Source: an uncultured Desulfovibrio sp. (GTDB taxonomy: Bacteria; Desulfobacterota; Desulfovibrionia; Desulfovibrionales; Desulfovibrionaceae). From it: a stretch of 64,000 bases of DNA. Shown here piece by piece: positions 1 to 7,238 of this stretch (positions are counted from its first letter, which is position 1; the number at the start of each line of letters is the position of its first letter). The translations under genes and the position numbers were made by a program. Where the stretch lies: positions 38,199 to 102,198 of the forward strand of contig NZ_CAJUBO010000009.1 in the NCBI RefSeq assembly GCF_910584445.1, given 5' to 3'. The notes below the pieces were generated by a model. The model saw only the letters and a program-made list of their open reading frames with translations, was not told where the DNA came from and searched no databases.

Positions 1-18
1 CGCGCGCTCTCGCCGGTC

Positions 19-1116
19 ATGCCCGGTCCCGAGGATACATTCCTGCGCCAGTGGCGCGCGCTTTTGCCGCTGGAGGACGAACGCCTCATCGACCGTGTCA
101 GCCTTGGCGAGACGGAGAGTCCGCTCCTGCGCTCCCGCAGCATCGGCACGCGCCGGGGCATCGCCGACCTGCGCTTCAAGCTGGAGATGGGACCGACCCT
201 GTCGCTCAAGGACCGGGGCACGGCGTTCTGCACGCTCAAGGCCCTGGAACATGGCTACGCGGGCGTGAGCATCGCCTCTTCGGGCAACAATGCGGCCAGC
301 GTGGCCGCTTACGCCGCGCGCGCGGGCCTGCCCGCCGTGGTCTTCATCCAGGAGCAGGTTTCTCCTTCTAAGGTGATGAAGAGCATTGCCTACGGGGCGA
401 CGGTGGTGCGCGTCAGGGGCGGCATGCCCGAGGCCAGCCGGGTCTGCGCGGAACTCAGCGGGCGTTTTCGCTGGGTGAATTGCGGCGGTCCGAATCCTTT
501 CCGCGTGGCGGCCAAGCGGCTGGCAGGCTATGAAATCGTGCGCCAGCTGGGGCACGCGCCCGATGCGGTGGTCGTGCCCTGCGGCGGCGGCGCCGGCCTG
601 GTGGCAATGTACGAGTCCTTCAGGGAATTGCTGGACATGGGACTCATCAGGAAGCTGCCGCGGCTCTACGGTGTCCAGCTTTCGGCCTGCAATCCCACGG
701 AAACGGCCTGGCTTGAGGGCCGCGATACCGTCACTCCGGTGGAAAAGAAGCCGTCGCTCTCGGATGCGATCATGAACAACGATCCGTTCTGGGGCAAGTA
801 TGACCTGGCGGTGGCAAAGCGGAGCGGGGGCGGCATCTTCAGCGTCAGCGACGAGGAATTTGTGCATATGATCCGTGAGCTGGGCCGTGAGGAGGGCCTG
901 TTCACGGAACCCGCGGGCAGTGTGGCCGTGGCGGCGCTGGAAAAGATCAGGCGCCGCGACCCGGCGTTCGCTGCCTGCGAAAGCGTGGTCTGCACCCTGA
1001 CCGGCCACGGACTCAATGCTCCCAAAGTGGCGGTGAGCGATGCCGAATTGCCGGATGCCGTTCCGGCCACGGCAGAGGCGGCCATCGCGGAACTCGAACG
1101 CCGGGGTGCCCTGTAG
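19..1116 (+). CDS. Threonine synthase-like PLP-dependent enzyme, probably 5'-truncated
   Basis: Fold-type II pyridoxal-phosphate enzyme resembling threonine synthase. Counting from the first in-window ATG, the Schiff-base lysine is Lys64 in the motif SLKDRG (threonine synthases usually have SFKDRG), followed by SSGNN (87-91) and the phosphate-binding glycine loop GGGAG (189-193). No ribosome binding site precedes this ATG and the frame stays open to the first base of the window. Family members normally carry more N-terminal sequence, so the true start is probably upstream. The stop lies 29 bp before a tricarboxylate-type transporter operon on the same strand, so cotranscription is possible and the enzyme might act on the transported compound; that link is inference. 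A related lyase or ammonia-lyase of the same fold is an alternative. Confidence 0.72.
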   Translation: MPGPEDTFLRQWRALLPLEDERLIDRVSLGETESPLLRSRSIGTRRGIADLRFKLEMGPTLSLKDRGTAFCTLKALEHGYAGVSIASSGNNAASVAAYAARAGLPAVVFIQEQVSPSKVMKSIAYGATVVRVRGGMPEASRVCAELSGRFRWVNCGGPNPFRVAAKRLAGYEIVRQLGHAPDAVVVPCGGGAGLVAMYESFRELLDMGLIRKLPRLYGVQLSACNPTETAWLEGRDTVTPVEKKPSLSDAIMNNDPFWGKYDLAVAKRSGGGIFSVSDEEFVHMIRELGREEGLFTEPAGSVAVAALEKIRRRDPAFAACESVVCTLTGHGLNAPKVAVSDAELPDAVPATAEAAIAELERRGAL

Positions 1117-1145
1117 CTCCATCCACCAGTCCAAGGGAGGAACGC

Positions 1146-2108
1146 ATGAAAAAGGTTCTTGGTCTCCTGGCGGCAGTCGCGCTCCTGTGCGCGACCTGCG
1201 TCCCCGCCGGCGCGGGGACATATCCGGACAGGCCCATCACCCTGCTCACCGTCTTCAGCCCGGGCGGCGGCAGCGACGCGGTCCATCGGCTGCTGGAGAA
1301 ATACGCCAAGGGCATCATGCCCGTGCCCATTGTCATCACCTACAAAACCGGCGCGGGCGGCGAATTCGGCTGGACGGAACTGGCCGATGCCAATCCCGAC
1401 GGCTATTTCATCGGCGGCGTGGACCTGCCGCACATCACCCTGCAACCCATGGTACGCAAGCCCGGCACGCCGGGCTACCGGACGGATCAGCTCCAGCCCA
1501 TTGCCGGCCTGCTCATCGACCCCAACTGCATCATGGTGAACAAGAGCAGCAAGTGGCGGGATTTCGGGGAATTTGTGGAATACGCGCGGCGCAATCCCGG
1601 CAAGGTGCGGGCCGCCATCGTGGGCAAGCTCACCGGGGACCATATCTTCATCCTCAAGTTCGAGAAGGCCACGGGAACGAAGTTCAACATCATCCCGTAC
1701 ACGGGCGGTCCCAAGGTCGGCCCGGCGCTCCAGAGCGGCGAGGTGGATTGCTACTTCGGTTCGCTCAGCGGGCACTTCCGCATGGACAATACCCGCTGCC
1801 TGGCCGTGGGCACGCCGGAACGCTATGCGCTTGCCAGGGATATCCCCACGCTCAGGGAACTGGGCGTGGACGTGGTATCGGTCAAGCGCCGCGGCCTGGC
1901 GGGGCCGAGGGGCATCGCGCCGGAGCATGTGGCCTACCTGCAGAACGTGATCCGGAAAATCAATGACGACCCTGGCTATATCGAAGGCATGAAAAAGCTC
2001 GGGACCCTGCCTGTCTTTCAGACAGCCGAAGAATTCGGCCGGGAGATCCGGGAGGAGACGCTGAACAGCGCCGAAGTGCTCAAGAGTCTCGGCTACGGGC
2101 AGAAATAG
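1146..2108 (+). CDS. TTT-family (TctC/Bug) periplasmic substrate-binding protein, copy 1
   Basis: Extracytoplasmic solute receptor of a tripartite tricarboxylate transporter, 320 aa. It has a cleavable signal peptide (basic MKK start, hydrophobic run to about residue 22) and then the Bug-fold opening YPDRPITLL followed by PGGGSD. A strong GGGAGG ribosome binding site at about 1136-1141 fixes the start. It is followed by a close paralogue (1146-2108 versus 2225-3184) with the same length and near-identical blocks such as the YTGG and QSGE segments. The pair precedes the membrane genes tctA and tctB. The substrate (carboxylate or other organic acid) cannot be told from sequence. Confidence 0.9.
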   Translation: MKKVLGLLAAVALLCATCVPAGAGTYPDRPITLLTVFSPGGGSDAVHRLLEKYAKGIMPVPIVITYKTGAGGEFGWTELADANPDGYFIGGVDLPHITLQPMVRKPGTPGYRTDQLQPIAGLLIDPNCIMVNKSSKWRDFGEFVEYARRNPGKVRAAIVGKLTGDHIFILKFEKATGTKFNIIPYTGGPKVGPALQSGEVDCYFGSLSGHFRMDNTRCLAVGTPERYALARDIPTLRELGVDVVSVKRRGLAGPRGIAPEHVAYLQNVIRKINDDPGYIEGMKKLGTLPVFQTAEEFGREIREETLNSAEVLKSLGYGQK

Positions 2109-2224
2109 GCGTCCTTTCCGGGCCGTCGGCGGCCTTTTGCCCTCCGGGCCGCCGACGGCCATGGCCGGAACATGGACACAGCAACCCAACACCGCCGCCG
2201 CGCGCGGCGCCTCGGGAGGAAACC

Positions 2225-3184
2225 ATGAAGAAGCTTCTCGGTGTCATCGCGATGGTCCTCATTCTTGGCGGGACGGCCCTTGCGGCCGGGGCTGCCGGGT
2301 ATCCGGACAAGCCCGTCACCCTGCTCACGGCGTTCAACCCCGGCGGCGGCAGCGATACTGTCCACCGGCTGCTGGAAAAATACGCCAAGGGCCTCATGCC
2401 CGTGCCCCTGGTCATTGTCTACAAGGCCGGGGCGGGCGGCGAACTGGGCTGGACGGAAGTGGCCGAGGCCAAACCGGACGGCTATTTCATCGCCGGGGTG
2501 GACCTGCCGAGCATCAATCTCCAGCCCATGGTACGCAAGGCAGGCACGCCCGGCTATCGCACCGAGCAGCTCCTGCCCATCGCCAACCTGCTCATCGACC
2601 CGAACTGCATCCTCGTAGCCAAAAACAGCAAGTGGAGGACCTTTCAGGAGTTCCTTGACTATGTGAAAAAGAATCCCGGCAAGGTCAAGGCCGCCATCGT
2701 GGGCAAGCTCAGCGGCGACCACACGTTCCTGCTGCAATTTGAAAAGCTGACCGGCACCAAGTTCAACATCATCCCCTACACCGGCGGTTCCAAGGTGGGA
2801 CCCGCGCTCCAGAGCGGCGAGGCCGACTGCTATTTCGGCTCGCTGTCCAGCAGCTTCCGGCTGGAGAACACGCGCATCCTCGCCGTGGGCACGCCCGAAC
2901 GCTATGAACTTGCCATGGATGCCCCCACGCTCAGGGAACTGGGCATCGACCTCGTTTCCATCAAGCGGCGCGGCATTGTGGGTCCGCAGGGCATGGCGCC
3001 GGAGCGCGTGGAATACCTCCAGGACCTCATCAGGAAGATCAACGAAAACCCCGCCTACATCGAAGACATGAAGCGCATAGGGCTTTTGCCGGACTATCAG
3101 GATGCGGCGGCCTTCGCGCGCATCATCAGCGACGAGACGGCCACCAGCGCCGACATCCTCAAGAGCGTGGGATACAAGAAGTAG
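2225..3184 (+). CDS. TTT-family (TctC/Bug) periplasmic substrate-binding protein, copy 2
   Basis: Second extracytoplasmic receptor of the same tripartite tricarboxylate transporter, 319 aa, clearly a tandem duplicate of the gene before it. The signal peptide covers about residues 1-24, and the mature protein begins GYPDKPVTLL. An A/G-rich ribosome binding site (GGGAGGA) sits 6 nt before the ATG. The two receptors differ mostly by conservative changes in regions that line the ligand cleft in Bug proteins (after PGGGSD and around the FGSLS segment), so they may have different ligands served by one membrane complex; this is inferred. About 200 nt separate it from tctA, including a perfect hairpin. 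Confidence 0.9.
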   Translation: MKKLLGVIAMVLILGGTALAAGAAGYPDKPVTLLTAFNPGGGSDTVHRLLEKYAKGLMPVPLVIVYKAGAGGELGWTEVAEAKPDGYFIAGVDLPSINLQPMVRKAGTPGYRTEQLLPIANLLIDPNCILVAKNSKWRTFQEFLDYVKKNPGKVKAAIVGKLSGDHTFLLQFEKLTGTKFNIIPYTGGSKVGPALQSGEADCYFGSLSSSFRLENTRILAVGTPERYELAMDAPTLRELGIDLVSIKRRGIVGPQGMAPERVEYLQDLIRKINENPAYIEDMKRIGLLPDYQDAAAFARIISDETATSADILKSVGYKK

Positions 3185-3340
3185 AGTGGGTTGGGAATGA
3201 AAGTATCCAGGCCGCTTTGGCGGCGGTAACTGGCGCCCGCGCCGAATGGCGTCCAGACCGCGTTCCGGACGCGAAATGATGGCAGCGAAGTGAGGGAAAA
3301 TGGATATTTCCCCCACAAAATGCTCTAATTGGCTGTTGCC

Positions 3341-3370
3341 CTGGCGCCCGCGCGAACCCGCGGGCGCCAG
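3341..3370 (+). repeat. Perfect inverted repeat upstream of tctA
   Basis: A 12-bp perfect inverted repeat (CTGGCGCCCGCG / CGCGGGCGCCAG) with a 6-nt loop ends 15 nt before the tctA ATG and just before its ribosome binding site. A 13-nt partial copy of the left arm is at 3230-3242. No T-run follows, so it is not a standard terminator. It could be an RNA-processing or stabilising hairpin that keeps receptor mRNA more abundant than the membrane-subunit mRNA. Confidence 0.6.
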
Positions 3371-3385
3371 GTCCGGGAGTTCGCC

Positions 3386-4900
3386 ATGCCCTTCGATCTG
3401 AGCCTGGCAGTTGCCTATCTCGTCGATCCGCTCCATCTGCTGCTCATGGCGGCATCGGTGGCATTCGGCATCATCATGGGGGCGGTGCCGGGATTGACCT
3501 CCACCCTGGGCGTGGCCCTGCTGCTGCCCTTCACCTTCGGACTGGACCCCACCCTGGCCCTCATCATGCTCGGTTCCGTCTATTGCGGCGGGGAATATGG
3601 CGGTTCCATCTCGGCCATCCTGCTCAATACGCCGGGCACCGCGGCCGCGCTCTGCACCACCTTTGACGGCCATCCCCTGGCGCGGCAGGGCAAGGCGGCC
3701 CTGGCGCTCAACGCGTCGCTCTTCGCCTCCGTCATCGGCGGTCTGGTGGGCGTGTGCGCCCTGTTCTTCTTTTCCCTGCCGCTGGCGGCCGCGTCCATGC
3801 AGTTCGGCGCCTGCGAGCAGTTCTGGCTTTGTGTCTTCGCGCTCACCGTGGTCGCCTCCCTGGCTTCCGGCAACCTGCTCAAGGGCATCATCGGCGCGCT
3901 CATCGGGCTGCTCCTCGCCTGCGTGGGCATGGACCCGGTCAGCGGCAGCGCCCGGCTGACGTTCAATACCCTGGCCCTGGCCGGCGGCATCAACGTGGTG
4001 CCCACGCTCATCGGCCTGTTCGCCATTCCCCAGGCCATCATCCTGGCAAGTTCCGCCAATGTGGCGGCCCAGCTCGCGCCGTACACGCCCACCCCCGGCG
4101 TTTTCTTCAGCACGCTCAGGAAGGTGTGCGGCAAGGTGAAGACCCTCGCCATCTCCAGCGTGGTGGGCATCATCGTGGGCATCCTGCCCGGCGCGGGGGG
4201 CAATATCAGCTCGTTCATCGCCTATAACGAATCCCGGAGATTTTCCCGCGAGCCGGAAAAATGGGGCACCGGCTATCTCGAAGGCGTCATCGCGCCGGAG
4301 TGTTCCAACAACGCCGTGGTGGGCGGCGCGCAGATCCCCCTGCTCACGCTGGGCATTCCCGGCAGCGCCCCGGCCGCCGTTCTTCTGGGCGCGCTCATGA
4401 CCCACGGCATCAAGCCCGGTTTTTCGCTGTTCACGGAGAACGGCCAGTTCGTCTATACCTATATCGTGGGCCTGTTTGTGGCCTGTCTGCTCATCCTCGC
4501 CCTCGGCTCGCTGTTCATCCGCATCTTTGCCAAGATCCTCACCCTGCCGAAGATCTTTACCGTCACCACCATTTTCTGCCTGGCCGTGGCCGGGTCGTAT
4601 TCCATCCGCGGGCTTTCCACGGATGTCTACAGCATGCTCGGCGCGGGCATTCTCGGGTACGGGCTGCTGCGGCTGAACTTCAATCTCGCGCCGGTGGCCC
4701 TTGGTCTCATCCTTGGCGGTACCATGGAGGAAGGGTTCAAGCTGAGCCTGCTCCTGGCCCAGTCGGAAGAGCATCCGTGGCTCTTCCTCGTCTCGCGGCC
4801 GCAAAGCCAGGTGCTCATTGCCCTAAGCCTCCTTTCCGTTGCCTATTCCGTCCACAAGGAACGCAAGGAGAAGAAGAACCATGCGCGCGGCTCATGCTGA
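3386..4900 (+). CDS. tctA: TTT-family large membrane subunit TctA
   Basis: Large polytopic subunit of the tripartite tricarboxylate transporter, 504 aa, roughly a dozen membrane segments. The family-typical glycine-rich blocks are visible: GAVPGLTSTLG near residue 36, then GGSISAILLNTPGT, GILPGAGGNISSFIAYN and PGSAPAAVLLGALM. The start chosen is the ATG at 3386 (MPFDLSLAV), preceded by a CGGGAG ribosome binding site; a TTG at 3329 would add a non-membrane extension and is less likely. Its 3' end overlaps the tctB start by 20 nt, which indicates translational coupling. The gene sits downstream of the two receptor genes. Confidence 0.93.
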   Translation: MPFDLSLAVAYLVDPLHLLLMAASVAFGIIMGAVPGLTSTLGVALLLPFTFGLDPTLALIMLGSVYCGGEYGGSISAILLNTPGTAAALCTTFDGHPLARQGKAALALNASLFASVIGGLVGVCALFFFSLPLAAASMQFGACEQFWLCVFALTVVASLASGNLLKGIIGALIGLLLACVGMDPVSGSARLTFNTLALAGGINVVPTLIGLFAIPQAIILASSANVAAQLAPYTPTPGVFFSTLRKVCGKVKTLAISSVVGIIVGILPGAGGNISSFIAYNESRRFSREPEKWGTGYLEGVIAPECSNNAVVGGAQIPLLTLGIPGSAPAAVLLGALMTHGIKPGFSLFTENGQFVYTYIVGLFVACLLILALGSLFIRIFAKILTLPKIFTVTTIFCLAVAGSYSIRGLSTDVYSMLGAGILGYGLLRLNFNLAPVALGLILGGTMEEGFKLSLLLAQSEEHPWLFLVSRPQSQVLIALSLLSVAYSVHKERKEKKNHARGSC

Positions 4901-5330
4901 CTGCCTTTGCGCCCTGCTGCTGCTCGGCGCATGCCCTGTCCTTTGCTGGGAAATGCGCGAGGTGCCCTGGGAAGGGCAGGTGTTTCCGCTGGCGCTCATC
5001 GCCCTTCTGGCCGCGTGCGCCGTGGCGCTCGGCATTCGCGGCCTGCTGCGGCTCCGGCGCTGCCCGGACGGTCCCTTCCGCTTTTTCGGCGAGATCTCGC
5101 CGCAAAAATGGCTGATCATCGTTCTGGCGTTTTGCGCCTATGTGGTCTTTTCCATGAATGCGTCCTTTCTGTGCGGTACATTCGTTTTCGCCGGGCTGAT
5201 GCCGGTCTTTCTTGAATGGCCGCCCCGGAGGAAGGGCTGGATCGTGGCGCTGCTCTACACTTCCGGGCTGACGCTCTTTTTCGATGTCTTCTTCATCCGG
5301 ATCATGCATTTCAACTTTCCGGCCTTCTGA
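4881..5330 (+). CDS. tctB: TTT-family small membrane subunit TctB
   Basis: Small membrane subunit of the tripartite tricarboxylate transporter, 149 aa, four predicted membrane segments with the loosely conserved TctB pattern (a long N-terminal pair, a charged loop, then a C-terminal pair ending in aromatic residues). The ATG at 4881 has an AAGGAG ribosome binding site inside the end of tctA, and the two frames overlap by 20 nt. The order tctC-tctC'-tctA-tctB has tctB last; in many operons it lies between tctC and tctA. A terminator follows 22 nt after the stop. TctB is poorly conserved, so the call leans on position and topology. Confidence 0.82.
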   Translation: MRAAHADCLCALLLLGACPVLCWEMREVPWEGQVFPLALIALLAACAVALGIRGLLRLRRCPDGPFRFFGEISPQKWLIIVLAFCAYVVFSMNASFLCGTFVFAGLMPVFLEWPPRRKGWIVALLYTSGLTLFFDVFFIRIMHFNFPAF

Positions 5331-5351
5331 CCTGCGCTTCCGCAACAGCAG

Positions 5352-5386
5352 AACGGCCGCCGTTTTCTGCAACGGCGGCCGTTTTC
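5352..5386 (+). terminator. Intrinsic terminator of the TTT operon
   Basis: A 13-bp perfect stem (AACGGCCGCCGTT / AACGGCGGCCGTT) with a 6-nt loop is followed by TTTTC on the plus strand. It lies between the convergent tctB and DUF2333 genes and may also slow transcription from the minus strand. Confidence 0.8.
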
Positions 5387-5408
5387 ATGGCGGTATTGCG
5401 CGCGGGGT

Positions 5409-6329
5409 TCAGATGCGGATGCTGTCCCTGATATCCTCCAGACGCGCCTTGGCGAAGAGCAGCCAGGAGGTCACCAGTTCCCCGGAATTGAAGAACGAGG
5501 TGATGTAGAGCGGGTCATACTCGCAGATGCGGTTGAGGTAGCCCATGGCCGCGTTCATGTTTTCGGCGTTGTTCTTGGCGCTGATCTCGGGATAGAGCAC
5601 ATAGAGGGTGCTGATGAAGTCGCGCAGGACAAGCACGATGCCCTGCACCTCGTAGATGCGGTTATCCAGCTCGTAGAAGTGCATCTCCTGCGAATTTTCC
5701 AGCAGGCCCAGGGCATAGCCGAGCATGTTCTCGCCGGTGACGGTCACGAATGCGGCGTAGAGATCGTCGGTGCGGCAGTTGTAGACGCCCTTGCCCGTGT
5801 CCAGCGAGGTCTTGTACTGCTCCAGCAGCTTGAAGCCCTTCTTGTAGGCGCCTTCGGCCGAAGGGAACATGAAGCTGCGCGGATCGATGGAGAAGCTGTT
5901 GATGCGCGCCTTGTAGAGGTATTCGCTTTCGCGGTCGCTGGAACCGAGCTTGGCGATCTGGCTCGAATAGAGGTCCAGGAGGAACTTGGTGGCGTGATAG
6001 ACGCCATACTGGCGGTAGGCGCGGTTATCCAGGAGGAAGCGGTTGAAGAGGATGTCGTTGAAGGTCCAGCCGAAGCGGGAATCCAGCTCCCGGCGCATCT
6101 GCCAGGTGATGGAATCCAGCAGGAGCTTGCCCTTTTCATTTTCGGTGAGGCTGGCCGCGTTTTCCGGCAGGGGCATGGCCTGCGGAAAGGTCGTTTCGTC
6201 CACGGCGGCGTAGAGCCGTTGCAGGCCCCAGAGCGCCACGAGGATGCCGAGCAGGATGCACAGCTGGATGCCCAGCGTCCTGAGCACGATGCGTGTCTTG
6301 TGTATACCGGGAAGTTCGTGAAGGTTCAT
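5409..6329 (-). CDS. DUF2333 family membrane-anchored protein
   Basis: 306-aa protein with a single N-terminal membrane segment (about residues 20-41) after a short cytoplasmic head, and a large, mostly helical extracytoplasmic domain. The overall sequence, including the WQMRRELDSRFGWTFNDILFN stretch, matches the DUF2333 family found in Desulfovibrio and other proteobacteria; no biochemical role is established. The ATG follows an A/G-rich ribosome binding site (GAAAGGACAG). It shares its strand with two small unknown genes upstream and converges with tctB across a terminator. Confidence 0.75.
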   Translation of the reverse strand: MNLHELPGIHKTRIVLRTLGIQLCILLGILVALWGLQRLYAAVDETTFPQAMPLPENAASLTENEKGKLLLDSITWQMRRELDSRFGWTFNDILFNRFLLDNRAYRQYGVYHATKFLLDLYSSQIAKLGSSDRESEYLYKARINSFSIDPRSFMFPSAEGAYKKGFKLLEQYKTSLDTGKGVYNCRTDDLYAAFVTVTGENMLGYALGLLENSQEMHFYELDNRIYEVQGIVLVLRDFISTLYVLYPEISAKNNAENMNAAMGYLNRICEYDPLYITSFFNSGELVTSWLLFAKARLEDIRDSIRI

Positions 6330-6368
6330 TGACTGTCCTTTCTCACGTCAGGCGGGGAAGGCGGCGCG

Positions 6369-6668
6369 TCAGGCATCGGGTCCCGCGTCGTCGATCCAGG
6401 CCTTCAGCGTGTCCACGATCTTGCGGGCCTGCTCGGCGCTGGAGATATTGAACTTGGATTGCCTGCGGTATTCGCCGCCGGATTTCTTGTACCGCTGGAT
6501 GACGTATTTGTCCGGCCCGTACTCGCCGGTTTCGGGTTGCCATTGCTGGTAGCGGAAGAGGATGGTCGTCCAGGCGCCCTTGCTCAGGACGGCCTTGTCC
6601 ATTTCCCTGATGATGAGCTGGCCGTTGTCTTCATAGTCCACGGTGAGATCGTCGATGGATTCGTTCAC
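6369..6668 (-). CDS. Small conserved hypothetical protein (99 aa)
   Basis: 99-aa soluble protein of unknown function. The start chosen is a GTG at 6668 (reading MNESIDDLTVDYE), because a GGAGGC ribosome binding site precedes it by 6 nt; the longer frame to 6773 runs back through a terminator-like hairpin and looks non-coding. The protein alternates predicted strands with basic residues and ends in a helix (ISSAEQARKIVDTLKAWI). This outline loosely recalls the PC4/YdbC single-strand nucleic-acid-binding fold, but no diagnostic motif is present and I would not assign that function. It lies 39 nt upstream of the DUF2333 gene. Confidence 0.7.
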   Translation of the reverse strand: MNESIDDLTVDYEDNGQLIIREMDKAVLSKGAWTTILFRYQQWQPETGEYGPDKYVIQRYKKSGGEYRRQSKFNISSAEQARKIVDTLKAWIDDAGPDA

Positions 6669-6723
6669 TGCTGCCTCCGGTGTCGTTCTGGAGAGCGCGC
6701 GGCATGCTGTCCGCTGGAGGGGG

Positions 6724-6760
6724 AAAGAACGCGAGCCGGAAATCCGGTTTCCGGCCCGCG
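6724..6760 (-). terminator. Terminator downstream of the 77-aa gene
   Basis: Read on the minus strand, a 13-bp stem (CGCGGGCCGGAAA / TTTCCGGCTCGCG) closes on a 5-nt loop and is followed by TTCTTT. The one non-Watson-Crick position is a G-T wobble in this orientation but a mismatch in the other, so it is built for minus-strand transcripts. Confidence 0.7.
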
Positions 6761-6788
6761 CGTCTGGATCCATCCCGGGGGAGGCTGT

Positions 6789-7022
6789 TCAGCCGACATA
6801 GCTTGCCAGAACGCCCTTGACTGTTTCGGGGAGTTCCGGCGGCGTGACCACCATGTCGGCCGGACCCGGGCCGTAGCGGTCGGCCGTGGTGGCTGCGGTG
6901 GCGGTCATGGCCATGAGCCGTTCGGACAGGGTCAGGGTGTGGCCTGAACCGACCTTGCGGCCGAGCATGGTCAGGATGTTGTCCGTGATGTCCACGGGCT
7001 GCGCGGCGGTGAACTCAACCAT
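6789..7022 (-). CDS. Hypothetical protein (77 aa)
   Basis: 77-aa protein that I do not recognise. It has a GAGGAG ribosome binding site 6 nt before the ATG and a terminator right after the stop, so it is probably a real single-gene unit. The sequence is neutral to weakly acidic and soluble, with a Thr/Ala-rich middle (MTATAATTADRYGPG) and no cysteines, signal peptide or membrane segment. No homologous family comes to mind. Confidence 0.55.
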   Translation of the reverse strand: MVEFTAAQPVDITDNILTMLGRKVGSGHTLTLSERLMAMTATAATTADRYGPGPADMVVTPPELPETVKGVLASYVG

Positions 7023-7238
7023 GATGCGGTCTCCTCGTTTTGCGGCTTTTTCGCGCGAGGGCGTCCTCCCGGGGGAACTGGCCTTCCGGGATGGCGCGCC
7101 CTCGGGGCCGCGTTAGCGCATTTTCCCGCCGGAACGGGAAAACGCCCTAGGATGCCAAACTACCGGATTCATCGGCACTTCGCAAGGAATCATTAGAGGA
7201 TTTTTTCTTTTGGCGGAAAAACGTGGTTTTTCGCTTTT

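Noticed and set aside
2093..4804. Very long minus-strand open frames opposite tctC/tctA and other genes (up to 900 codons, Arg/Gly/His-rich)
   Set aside because: They mirror genuine plus-strand genes in GC-rich DNA, lack ribosome binding sites and match no family.
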